Positions 36,481-44,532 of a DNA stretch of 64,000 bases are shown in pieces. Below the pieces are notes generated by a model. The model searched no databases. It had not been told where the DNA came from and was given only the letters and a program-made list of their open reading frames with translations. A program made the position numbers and the translations under genes. Origin of the DNA: Prauserella isguenensis (GTDB taxonomy: Bacteria; Actinomycetota; Actinomycetes; Mycobacteriales; Pseudonocardiaceae). The DNA lies in the NCBI RefSeq assembly GCF_014191605.1, contig NZ_JACHWU010000003.1:62001-126000 (forward strand), read 5' to 3'. Each line of letters begins with the position of its first letter. The first letter of the stretch is position 1.

Positions 36481-36600
36481 CACCACGCCTCCCAATGTGT
36501 CGGCGATCACAACACTGTGCCCGCTGTCGACCCCCGCCGCCAGTGAAACTCTGTACAAATCGGCACCGCGGGACTGGACAGAATGTGGAAAACTGCTGGT

Positions 36601-38043
36601 ATGCCGACGGCGAGCGATCTGACCGGCGACCGCAAACTCGGCCTCACGCTCCGCGCTGGACGTGCCGGTGCCGATCGCCCGATCTCGTGGGTACACGCCA
36701 GCGAGCTCGCCGATCCCACGGAGTTCCTCGCCGGTGGCGAGCTGCTGCTGACCACCGGATTCGGACTGCCGGACAGCAGGGAGGGGCAGGCCGCCTACGT
36801 CGGCAGGCTCGCCGCAGCCGGGCTGTCCGGACTCGGTTTCGGCATCGAACTCGGCCACGACGAGATCCCTGACCCCCTGCTCGACGCCGCCGACGAGGCC
36901 CACCTGCCAGTACTGGAGGTTCCGCACCGGACGCCGTTCATCGAGATCGGCAAGACCGTCTCGCAAGCGCTGGCGGACACCCGCAGTGCCGAGGCCCAGC
37001 GATTCGAGGCGACCCGCAACGCCCTCACCACCGCCGCCGTCCACGGCGAGGACCTGGGCGGGCTGATCGGCAGACTCGCCGCCGGCCTCGGCTGCTGGGC
37101 CGTACTCCTCGAACCCGACGGGGCCGCGGTCCACGCCGAACCGGCGCACGCGGTCGAGTACGTCCGCGCCTTCGACGCCGATCTCGACCGCCTCCGCGCC
37201 GTGCGCCCGCCCTCGAGCATCGGCTCGTCGTCCCGCGACGGGCACGTCGCGGCGCATTCACTGGGCGGCGGGCACAAATTGGCGGGATTCCTCGTCGTCG
37301 GCCGGGACCGCGCCTTCACCTCGACCGACCACCACATCACGCACGCCGCGTCGTCGTTGTTGTCGATCGCGTTGACGCGCACCCGGTCCGCAGCCGACGC
37401 GCGACTGCGGACCACCGCGCTGAAGCTCCTCCTGACGGGTCACCGCACCGCGTTCGACGAGCTCGCCGGGCCGCTCGGGCTGCGACTTCCCGACGAGCCG
37501 GTCGTCGTGCTCGCCGGATCGGGTCACTCGCCCACACTGGTGGACGGCGGCGCCGCGTCGGACCTGCTGGCGGGCGACATCGACGGCGAACTGGTCGCGG
37601 TGGCCTCCGCTTCGCAGCACCTGCCCTCCGCCCGTCATCTGGGCGTGTCCCCGGCGACCGGGCTGGACGGACTACCCGGCGCGCACCGGCAGGCCCGGCA
37701 GGCGCTCGCCGAGGCCATGCGCCGTGGCGCGGCGGTCGTCCGGTTCGACGACCTCGGCGTCGGACTGCTGCACGACGTCACCGACACGGGTGTCCTCACC
37801 CGCGCCGAGGCGATGCTCGGCCCGTTGTACGACCACGACACCCGGCAACGCGGCGAGCTGGTGCGGTCCCTGCGATCCTGGCTCGCCCACCACGGGCACT
37901 GGGACCCGGCGGCCGTGGAACTGGGCGTGCACCGGCACACGCTGCGGCACCGCATGACGAAAGTGGCCGCGATCCTCGACTGCGACCTGGACTCACCCGA
38001 CGTCCGCGCGCAACTCTGGCTGGCGCTGCGGCTGGTCTCCTGA
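36601..38043 (+). CDS. PucR-family transcriptional regulator
   Basis: 480 residues. The N-terminal purine-catabolism-regulator domain starts MPTASDLTGDRKLGLTLRAG and has the family's ADPTEFLAGGELLLTTGF; a GGDEF-like middle and the C-terminal PucR HTH (LGVHRHTLRHRMTKVAAIL) follow. ATG 36601 matches the family start, although no ribosome site is visible and an in-frame ATG exists at 36583. It lies between the divergent pxpB operon and pxpA, so it probably controls both. The stop codon is inside the first unit of a 16-base tandem repeat. Confidence 0.87.
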   Translation: MPTASDLTGDRKLGLTLRAGRAGADRPISWVHASELADPTEFLAGGELLLTTGFGLPDSREGQAAYVGRLAAAGLSGLGFGIELGHDEIPDPLLDAADEAHLPVLEVPHRTPFIEIGKTVSQALADTRSAEAQRFEATRNALTTAAVHGEDLGGLIGRLAAGLGCWAVLLEPDGAAVHAEPAHAVEYVRAFDADLDRLRAVRPPSSIGSSSRDGHVAAHSLGGGHKLAGFLVVGRDRAFTSTDHHITHAASSLLSIALTRTRSAADARLRTTALKLLLTGHRTAFDELAGPLGLRLPDEPVVVLAGSGHSPTLVDGGAASDLLAGDIDGELVAVASASQHLPSARHLGVSPATGLDGLPGAHRQARQALAEAMRRGAAVVRFDDLGVGLLHDVTDTGVLTRAEAMLGPLYDHDTRQRGELVRSLRSWLAHHGHWDPAAVELGVHRHTLRHRMTKVAAILDCDLDSPDVRAQLWLALRLVS

Positions 38044-38109
38044 GTAGCCCGTCTCCTGAGTAGCCCGTCTCCTGAGTGGCCCGTCTCCTGAGTGGCCCGT
38101 CTCCTGGTG
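38038..38109. repeat. 16-base tandem repeat, four and a half copies, starting in the pucR stop
   Basis: Units TCCTGAGTAGCCCGTC at 38038 and 38054, TCCTGAGTGGCCCGTC at 38070 and 38086, then a partial TCCTGGTG at 38102. The first unit contains the last codon and TGA stop of the PucR gene. The two A-type and two G-type units suggest duplication of a dimer. Too short and contiguous for CRISPR. Confidence 0.95.
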
Positions 38110-38242
38110 GTTGTCCCGCGACAGCGGACCGCACACCGCGCATTGTCGTGTTCGCGCGGTCAGAATTGGCCAGACCGTCCATTCCCACCCGCCCCTGGCG
38201 GGGCCTACCGTTGCCGTTCCCGACGACGTGAAAGGACAGGCC
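38110..38242 (+). promoter_or_regulatory. Leader/promoter region of pxpA
   Basis: 133 bases. TACCGT near 38210 resembles an actinobacterial -10 box, about 30 bases before the ATG; no convincing -35. No long inverted repeat is seen. Confidence 0.3.
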
Positions 38243-39013
38243 ATGAAGACAGTCATCGACCTCAACGCGGATGCGGGCGAGAGCTTCGGCCGCTGGAAGC
38301 TCGGGGACGACGCCGCGCTGCTGCCGCAGGTCAGTTCCGTCAACGTCGCCTGTGGCTGGCATGCGGGTGATCCCGGAACCATGCGCCGATCGGTGGAGCT
38401 TGCCGTGTCCAACGGTGTCGCGCTCGGTGCGCACCCCGGATTCCCGGACCTGGCAGGCTTCGGCCGCCGCGCCATGGCGATGAGCCCGGCCGAGGCCGCC
38501 GACGCCTGTCTCTACCAGTACGGCGCGCTGCGCGCTTTCGCAGCGGAGGCGGGCACGCACGTCGCCCACGTCAAACCGCACGGCGCGCTCTACGGGCTGA
38601 CGCTGCGCGACCCGGACGTGGCCGCCGCCGTCGCCGGGTCCGTCGCCACGGCCGATCCCGACGTGTTGCTGGTGCTGCTGGCCGGGCCCACCGCGCAGGG
38701 TGTGATCGACGCAGGGCACCGCGTCGCGCGGGAGGCGTTCGCCGACCTCGACTACGACGACAACGGCCACATCATCATCGAACCGGTCCCGGAGGCGAAG
38801 GATCCGGAGGTGTGCGCCCAGCAGGCCATCGACGTCCTCAACGGCGGGGTGACCTCCGTCAACGGCAAGGCGATCGACGTCGACGCGGACACGATCTGCC
38901 TGCACGGCGACCGCCCGAACTCCCCCGACATCGCCAGGGCGATCCGGGCCCGCTTCGACGAGCACGGGGTGCGCACGGCCGCGATGCACGACGTCGTCGC
39001 CTCCCGATACTGA
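38243..39013 (+). CDS. pxpA: 5-oxoprolinase subunit A (PxpA, LamB/YcsF family)
   Basis: 256 residues, normal length. LamB/YcsF signature VIDLNADAGESFG at the N terminus, NVACGWHAGD near residue 40, HVKPHGALYG near 115 and ICLHGDRP near the end. The family hydrolyses the activated lactam 5-oxo-L-proline together with PxpB and PxpC. AAAGGA lies six bases before the ATG. It is separated from pxpBC by the PucR regulator and lies on the opposite strand. Confidence 0.9.
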   Translation: MKTVIDLNADAGESFGRWKLGDDAALLPQVSSVNVACGWHAGDPGTMRRSVELAVSNGVALGAHPGFPDLAGFGRRAMAMSPAEAADACLYQYGALRAFAAEAGTHVAHVKPHGALYGLTLRDPDVAAAVAGSVATADPDVLLVLLAGPTAQGVIDAGHRVAREAFADLDYDDNGHIIIEPVPEAKDPEVCAQQAIDVLNGGVTSVNGKAIDVDADTICLHGDRPNSPDIARAIRARFDEHGVRTAAMHDVVASRY

Positions 39014-39043
39014 GGCCTCCCGATCCCGCCGAGGCCTCCCGAT
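38999..39043. repeat. Short direct repeat overlapping the pxpA stop
   Basis: GCCTCCCGAT occurs at 38999, 39015 and 39034; the last two are part of 19-base near-identical units (GAGGCCTCCCGATCCCGC). The first copy lies in the last codons of pxpA. Confidence 0.85.
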
Positions 39044-39192
39044 CCCGCTGGCGGCGCACCGCGGCCGGTGACCGCCCGGCGGGCGCCGGCTGTGCGCCGG
39101 GGCCGGCCGGCGCACGGGGCGCTCGCACGGGCTCGACCCTTGTGCCGCGGGCGTATCATCGACCGACAGGGGTTCACCACCAGGGAGCCGCC

Positions 39193-40071
39193 ATGTTGGT
39201 CGAGATCCTGATCGCGGTAGGAATCGTCGGCGCCGCCGGAATCGCGGCGAGCGTGCGGATCGTGCGGCAGTACGAACGCGGTCTCGTGTTCCGGTTCGGC
39301 CGAGTGCGCCGCGCACCCAGCGAGCCCGGCCTCAGACTGCTCGTACCCGGCATCGATCGCATGACCAAGGTCAACATGCAGATCGTGACGCTGCCCGTAC
39401 CCGGCCAGGACGGCATCACCCGCGACAACGTGACCGTGCGCGTCGACGCCGTCGTCTACTTCAAGGTCGTCGATCCGGTGCAGGCGATCGTCGGCGTGGA
39501 GAACTACCGCTTCGCGATGCTGCAGGTCGCGCAGGCGAGTCTGCGCAGGATCATCGGTGAGAGCAGCCTCGATGACCTGTTGTCCAACCGGCAACGGCTC
39601 AACGAGGGCCTCGAGCTGATGATCGACAGCCCGGCTCTGGGCTGGGGCATCCACATCGATCGTGTGGAGATCAAGGATGTCGCCCTGCCCGAGACGATGA
39701 AACGGGCGATGTCCCGGCAGGCCGAGGCCGAACGCGAACGCCGCGGCCGGGTCATCGCCGCCGAGGGCGAACTGCAGGCGTCGGAGAAACTGTCCCAGGC
39801 AGCCGAGCGCATGGCCGACACGCCCACGGCCCTGCAGCTGCGCCTGCTGGAGACCGTGGTGGAGGTCGCCGCGGAGAAGAACTCCACGCTCGTGCTGCCG
39901 TTCCCGGTCGAGCTGCTGCAGTTCCTGGACCGCACATCGGCCGGCGACGGGCGGCGCAGCGCAGACGTCCCGGAGCAGGCCCGCACCGAACGTGACGTGA
40001 GCACCCGGGCCGAGGCAGGCGGGGAGCGTCGCGACGCGCCCGTCGACCGGCCGTCCGAACGCGCGACGTAG
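39193..40071 (+). CDS. Slipin (stomatin/SPFH-family membrane protein)
   Basis: 292 residues. One N-terminal membrane helix (EILIAVGIVGAAGIAAS), then the SPFH/band 7 domain: RQYERGLVFRFGRV, PGLRLLVPGIDRM, VRVDAVVYFKVVDP. A helical coiled-coil region (RQAEAERERRGRVIAAEGE) follows, and the last about 45 residues are polar and disordered. The family organises membrane domains and often modulates a membrane protease or transporter; no NfeD partner is adjacent. CAGGGA ribosome site six bases upstream. It may be transcribed alone. Confidence 0.88.
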   Translation: MLVEILIAVGIVGAAGIAASVRIVRQYERGLVFRFGRVRRAPSEPGLRLLVPGIDRMTKVNMQIVTLPVPGQDGITRDNVTVRVDAVVYFKVVDPVQAIVGVENYRFAMLQVAQASLRRIIGESSLDDLLSNRQRLNEGLELMIDSPALGWGIHIDRVEIKDVALPETMKRAMSRQAEAERERRGRVIAAEGELQASEKLSQAAERMADTPTALQLRLLETVVEVAAEKNSTLVLPFPVELLQFLDRTSAGDGRRSADVPEQARTERDVSTRAEAGGERRDAPVDRPSERAT

Positions 40072-40159
40072 TCCTGCGACCGGCCCCTGACATCTGTCAC
40101 GGGGTATCGATGACGCCGGCCCTAGGAGCGGCGCCTCGCGGCGGAGAAGACTGCGGGGC

Positions 40160-41119
40160 ATGGTTTCCGAATCCGTCATCTCCGCCCGCGACGTGCGGAT
40201 GTCGTTCCCCGACGGTGCGGGCGGGCACGTCCACGCCGTCGACGGGGTCGACCTCGAGGTCGCCCGCGGCGAGGTCCTCGCCCTGCTGGGTCCCAACGGG
40301 GCAGGCAAGACCACCCTGCTTGACGTCCTGCTGGGGTTGACCACGCCGCACTCCGGCGACGTGAGTGTCGGCGGGCTGAACCCGCGGGCCGCGGTGCAGT
40401 CGGGCATGCTCTCGGCGTTGCTCCAGACGGGAGGGCTGCTTCCCGATCTGACGGCCGGCGAGACGGTGCGGATGATCGCCGCGCTGCACGCTGACCCGGC
40501 CGGTGTCGACGAGGTCATCGACACCGCGGGGGTGCGGCCGTTCGCGTCTCGCCCGGTGGGCAAGTGCTCGGGCGGCCAGCAGCAACGGCTGCGCTTCGCA
40601 CTGGCGCTGCTGCCACGTCCGGAGATCATCGTCCTCGACGAACCCACGGCCGGCATGGACGTCTCCGCCCGGCACGAGTTCTGGGACCGCATGCGCGCCC
40701 AGGCGGACGAGGGCGTCACCGTCGTGTTCGCCACCCACTACCTGGAGGAGGCGGAGCAGTTCGCACGCCGGACCGTCCTGATGGACCGCGGCCGCGTACT
40801 CGCCGACGGTCCCACCGACGAGGTGCGCGCCCGCGCCGGGGCCGCGTACGTGACGGTCAGCTGGGACCCGACGGCCGCCGAGCTGGCGCGGGTACCGCAC
40901 GTCGTCCGGGCGGATCGGGAGGGCGCCCGGACCACGTTCCGCACGGAGGACTCCGACGGGCTCGCGCGGTATCTGCTCACGGCCACGGACGCACGGGGCC
41001 TCACCGTGCGTCCCGCAAGCCTCGAGGAGGCGTTCCGCCTTCTGACGGAAGACTCACCCGCCACGGGCGAGACCGAACATCCGGTGCTCGTCGCCGACTC
41101 CGAGGAGGTCTCGGCATGA
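40160..41119 (+). CDS. ABC exporter ATPase (DrrA/CcmA-like)
   Basis: 319 residues. Walker A GPNGAGKTT, signature CSGGQQQRLRFALAL, Walker B IIVLDEPTAGMD, then THYLEEAEQ and a C-terminal extension of about 90 residues typical of the drug/polysaccharide-export DrrA subfamily. Overlaps its permease gene by four bases. The following two-component system has the common BceRS/LiaRS-like gene order of exporter then kinase-regulator, so the exporter probably responds to a cell-envelope or drug stress. Confidence 0.88.
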   Translation: MVSESVISARDVRMSFPDGAGGHVHAVDGVDLEVARGEVLALLGPNGAGKTTLLDVLLGLTTPHSGDVSVGGLNPRAAVQSGMLSALLQTGGLLPDLTAGETVRMIAALHADPAGVDEVIDTAGVRPFASRPVGKCSGGQQQRLRFALALLPRPEIIVLDEPTAGMDVSARHEFWDRMRAQADEGVTVVFATHYLEEAEQFARRTVLMDRGRVLADGPTDEVRARAGAAYVTVSWDPTAAELARVPHVVRADREGARTTFRTEDSDGLARYLLTATDARGLTVRPASLEEAFRLLTEDSPATGETEHPVLVADSEEVSA

Positions 41120-41919
41120 CCGTCGCGACGAACCCGCGCGCCCACGTCCGGGGAGGCTACGACCTCGGCCGGTACATCGCCATGGACTTCCGGCGGAACC
41201 TGCGCAACGTCGGCAACAGCTTCTTCGTGATCGTGCTGCCCACCGCCCTGTTCCTGTTCTTCGGCGCCTCGATGGATTGGTCGGGCGAGCCGGTCGGTGT
41301 GGGCAACGTCAGCGCCTGGACCATGATCGCCATCGCCTCGTACGGCGCGGCCATGGCCACGACGTCGATGGCGGGTTCCGCCGCACTGGAGATTCAGCAG
41401 GGTTGGGGCAGGCAGCTGGCGCTGACGGCCATGCCGCACGGGGCGTTCATCGTCGCCAAGGCGGCGATCGCCGTCGCGATGGCGGCGCTGCCGGTGCTGG
41501 TGCTCAACCTCGCCGGCGTGTTCACGGTCGCCGACATGCCGCCGGGCGTCTGGCTGGCGACCGTGGCATTGACGATCGCCGGATCGCTGCCGTTCGCCTT
41601 CTACGGGCTCGCGATCGGGTTGAGCTTCCGGTCCGACGCCGCGGTGGGAGCGGCGACCGGGCTGCTGGTGATCCTGAGTTTCCTCGGCAACGCGTTCATG
41701 CCGCTGGACGGGGTGCTGCTCGACATCGGCCGGTTCACCCCGATGTACGGCATCGTGGCGCTGGCCCGGTATCCGCTCACCGACGGCGACCTCGTCTCCA
41801 TGGGAGGGGCAGCCGGCAGCGATCCACTGTGGATGGTGCTGACGAACGTCGCCGCGTGGACGGTCGTGTTCGCCGTCGCCTGCCTGCTGCTGCAGCGCAG
41901 GCGAACCACCCGGCGCTGA
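41116..41919 (+). CDS. ABC-2 type exporter permease
   Basis: 267 residues with six membrane helices (first FFVIVLPTALFLFFG, near residue 40; last WTVVFAVACLLLQ). ABC-2 family pattern. Cytoplasmic N terminus starts VATNPRAHVRGGYDLGRYIAMDF. It overlaps the ATPase gene by four bases and partners with it. A 15-base tandem repeat follows in the gap to the kinase. Confidence 0.87.
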   Translation: MTVATNPRAHVRGGYDLGRYIAMDFRRNLRNVGNSFFVIVLPTALFLFFGASMDWSGEPVGVGNVSAWTMIAIASYGAAMATTSMAGSAALEIQQGWGRQLALTAMPHGAFIVAKAAIAVAMAALPVLVLNLAGVFTVADMPPGVWLATVALTIAGSLPFAFYGLAIGLSFRSDAAVGAATGLLVILSFLGNAFMPLDGVLLDIGRFTPMYGIVALARYPLTDGDLVSMGGAAGSDPLWMVLTNVAAWTVVFAVACLLLQRRRTTRR

Positions 41920-41940
41920 CCGGGAACCGCGGGCGCCGGG

Positions 41941-42000
41941 CCGGCGGTACTCGAGCCGGCGGTACTCGAGCCGGTGGTACTCGAGCCGGTGGTACTCGGG
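41941..42000. repeat. 15-base tandem repeat, four copies
   Basis: CCGGCGGTACTCGAG at 41941 and 41956, CCGGTGGTACTCGAG at 41971, CCGGTGGTACTCGGG at 41986. It fills the intergenic space between the permease and the histidine kinase. Each unit contains CTCGAG-like symmetry, so the RNA could fold. Confidence 0.95.
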
Positions 42001-42066
42001 CGCAGCCACGCGCGGCCATCGGGGACAGTGGTTATCGGCACGGCGGGCATCGGGCAGGATCAGGTC

Positions 42067-43137
42067 ATGGGGATACGCATCTATCGGCTGCTGTACGCCG
42101 GGGTATGGCTGGTGTTCCTCGCCGTCCCCGTGACGTCCGCCGTCACCGCGGACGTCCCAGGCGGCCTGCAGGTGCTCGCCGTCGCCGCCACGGCGTGCTT
42201 CGCGGTGCTCTACCTGGAGCTGTTCTGGCAGGACGTCGAGGGCGACGAGGCTCCGCACGGGGGGCACCGGTTCGCGGGCCGCATGGCCGTCCTCGTGGTG
42301 CTGGCCGGCCTGGCCGTGCCCGCCGCCGGCTACACGGCCGTCACGTACGCCTGTTTCCTCACCGCGGCGTTGGTGTTCACCCTGCCGCTGCGCTCGGGAC
42401 TGGTCGGCGGTGTCGCGGTGTGGGTGGCGGCCTGCTTGCTCGCGCTGCCGTTCGCGGAGACGCCCTGGCCACTGTTCGGCACGGGTCTCGGCGTGCTGTT
42501 CATCGTGGTGATCCGGCTTGCGGATCACTTCGAACACCGGCAGCTCGACGCTCGGGAGGAACTGCGCCATGCCGCCCAGCGCGACGCCATCGCCCGCGAC
42601 GTGCACGACGTGCTGGGACATTCGTTGACGGTGCTGTCCATCCGGGCGCAGCTGGCGCGGAAGATGATCGACCTGGATCCGGAGCGGGCGCGGGAGGAGA
42701 TCGATCGCATCGACTCGCTGGCACGCGAATCACTCGGCCAGGTGCGCTCCACGGTGGCGAGGTTGCGCACGCCGCTGCTCGCCTCGGAGCTGGAGACGGC
42801 GCGGGAGGCGCTGGCGGCCGCCGGGATCACCGCCGACGTGGACGTGCACACCGTCGAGGACGGCGAGGCGGAACTGTTCGCCTGGGCGCTGCGGGAGGCG
42901 GTGACGAACGTGGTGCGTCATTCCGGGGCGTCGACCTGCCGGGTCAGTGTCCGGCCGGGCATGCTCCGGGTCGAGGACGACGGCGTGGGCACGTGCGACG
43001 GGACCGCGTTCGCCGCCGGGTCGGGGCTGCGCGGCCTGCGCGAACGGGCGGCCACGGCCGGCGCGCGATTGACCGTGTCGGCTCGCAGCGACGACCACGA
43101 GCGTCCCGGAACGGTACTGGAGGTGGGGCGCGCGTGA
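42067..43137 (+). CDS. Sensor histidine kinase (DesK-like)
   Basis: 356 residues. Four to five N-terminal membrane helices, then HisKA_3 with phosphoacceptor His180 in ARDVHDVLGHSL, and a HATPase_c domain (EAVTNVVRHSG, VEDDGVGTC, GSGLRGLRERAATAGA). It has almost no extracellular loop, so it probably senses the membrane or the transporter itself. Overlaps the response regulator by four bases. Confidence 0.9.
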   Translation: MGIRIYRLLYAGVWLVFLAVPVTSAVTADVPGGLQVLAVAATACFAVLYLELFWQDVEGDEAPHGGHRFAGRMAVLVVLAGLAVPAAGYTAVTYACFLTAALVFTLPLRSGLVGGVAVWVAACLLALPFAETPWPLFGTGLGVLFIVVIRLADHFEHRQLDAREELRHAAQRDAIARDVHDVLGHSLTVLSIRAQLARKMIDLDPERAREEIDRIDSLARESLGQVRSTVARLRTPLLASELETAREALAAAGITADVDVHTVEDGEAELFAWALREAVTNVVRHSGASTCRVSVRPGMLRVEDDGVGTCDGTAFAAGSGLRGLRERAATAGARLTVSARSDDHERPGTVLEVGRA

Positions 43138-43739
43138 TTCGACTACTTCTCGCCGATGATCAGGATCTGGTCCGTGGAGGGCTGGCCGCGCTGCTGTCGC
43201 TGGAGCGGGACCTCGAGGTGGTCGCGGAGATCGGGCGCGGCGACGAGGTGCTGCCCGCGGTCACCGAGCACCGGCCCGACGTCGCGCTGATCGACATCGA
43301 GATGGCGGGTGGTGACGGCATCGAGGCGACGGCGGCGGTGACCGCGTCCGGAGCGCAGTGCCGGTGCCTGATCGTGACCACCTTCGGCAGGCCGGGATAC
43401 CTGCGGCGGGCCATGGAGGCCGGCGCGGCCGGGTTCGTCGTCAAGGACACGCCCGCGGACCGGCTCGCCGAGGTGGTGCGCCGGGTGGCGGGCGGGGAAC
43501 GGGTCGTCGATCCGACCCTGGCCGCGGATTCGCTGGCCGGTGGCATCGATCCGCTGACCGACCGGGAACGGGAGGTGCTGCGCGCCGCCGCCGACGGAGC
43601 GTCGGTGCGCACCGTCGCCACGCAGCTGCACCTCTCCCCCGGCACCGTGCGCAATCACCTGTCGTCGGCCATCGGGAAGACCGAGGCGGAGAACCGTTAC
43701 GCCGCGGCGCGGCTGGCCCGCGACCGGGGGTGGATCTGA
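43134..43739 (+). CDS. NarL/DesR-type response regulator
   Basis: 201 residues. Receiver domain with acidic pair at 8-9 and phosphorylated Asp54 (ALIDIEMAGG), and LuxR-type HTH at about 138-200 (LTDREREVLRAAADGASVRTVATQLHLSPGTVRNHL). GTG start overlaps the kinase stop (GTGA). It probably activates the upstream ABC exporter. Confidence 0.9.
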   Translation: MIRLLLADDQDLVRGGLAALLSLERDLEVVAEIGRGDEVLPAVTEHRPDVALIDIEMAGGDGIEATAAVTASGAQCRCLIVTTFGRPGYLRRAMEAGAAGFVVKDTPADRLAEVVRRVAGGERVVDPTLAADSLAGGIDPLTDREREVLRAAADGASVRTVATQLHLSPGTVRNHLSSAIGKTEAENRYAAARLARDRGWI

Positions 43740-43740
43740 G

Positions 43741-43787
43741 GTGACCGTGCGAGCGGCGAGCAAGGGGGCGGCCGCTCGCACGGTCAC
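43741..43787. terminator. Perfect 17-base hairpin, bidirectional terminator
   Basis: Arms GTGACCGTGCGAGCGGC (43741-43757) and GCCGCTCGCACGGTCAC (43771-43787) are perfectly complementary around a 13-base loop. It starts right after the response regulator stop and its right arm includes the stop codon of the convergent methyltransferase gene. Confidence 0.85.
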
Positions 43788-44383
43788 GTCGCGCGGAGTG
43801 CGTACAGCGCGATCCCGGCCGCGACGCTCACGTTGAGCGAGGTCTTCTGCCCGTGCATGGGGATTTCCAGCAACAGGTCGCAACGGGAACGGAGTTCCGG
43901 ATCGATGCCGCGGACCTCGTCGCCCAGCACCAGCGCGACCTTCGAGGAGGGCTCGTAATCGCCGAGCGACACCGCTGCCGGGTCGATCTCCAGGCCGACG
44001 ACCGTGTATCCCTCGTCGCGCAGCGAGTCGAGCAGGGCGTGGACGTCGTCGTGCCGCCGCAGCGGCATGGTGTGTTCGGCGCCCGCGGCGGCTTTGGCCA
44101 GTCTGCGGGTCTGCCTGGCCGCCACGATCGGGTCCCGCTCGTCGTCCGGGTGCTGCGGATACGGAGTGAACCCGGTGACGTGGACCGTGCCCACGGCGAA
44201 GACGTCCCCGGTGCGCAGCAGCGAACCCACGTTGTGGGCCGAACGCAGGTTGTGTGCGACGACCACGATGCTGCGGCGGCCGACCGAGCTGTGCTGCCCG
44301 GTGTCGCCGGCGTGTGTGACCAGGGCGTGGTCGCCGACCGTGTCGGCCTGCTCGGGGGTGCTGGGGTGTCCGGGAGTGCTCAC
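43784..44383 (-). CDS. TrmH/SpoU-family RNA 2'-O-methyltransferase
   Basis: 199 residues. SPOUT motifs: N-terminal AHNLRSAHNVGSLLRTGD (motif 1), LVLGDEVRGI (motif 2) and IPMHGQKTSLNVSVAAGIALY (motif 3, with the knot). It methylates a ribose in tRNA or rRNA with SAM; the exact position is not determinable. The 36-residue N-terminal extension is polar and probably disordered. Confidence 0.88.
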   Translation of the reverse strand: MSTPGHPSTPEQADTVGDHALVTHAGDTGQHSSVGRRSIVVVAHNLRSAHNVGSLLRTGDVFAVGTVHVTGFTPYPQHPDDERDPIVAARQTRRLAKAAAGAEHTMPLRRHDDVHALLDSLRDEGYTVVGLEIDPAAVSLGDYEPSSKVALVLGDEVRGIDPELRSRCDLLLEIPMHGQKTSLNVSVAAGIALYALRAT

Positions 44384-44513
44384 GGCGCAGAAACACTAGC
44401 AGGCGGCGTTCCCAGCCCTGCCGCTCCGCGTCGTCGAGAGGGGCCGAGCAGGGCGTGGTGACCCTGCGCCAGTTGCGGCCGGGGTCGACCGCGACCCTTG
44501 CCCTCAAGCCGAG

Positions 44514-44532
44514 TAAGTGATTTAGTCACTTA
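44514..44532. promoter_or_regulatory. Palindromic operator abutting the GntR start codon
   Basis: TAAGTGATTTAGTCACTTA has perfect 7-base arms around TTTAG and ends one base before the ATG at 44533. It is AT-rich against a 70 % GC background. The position leaves no ribosome binding site, so the transcript may be leaderless. The likely reading is an autoregulatory GntR/FadR site. Confidence 0.75.

Noticed and set aside
38038-38109. CRISPR array
   Set aside because: Repeats are contiguous, only 16 bases, with no spacers and no cas genes nearby.
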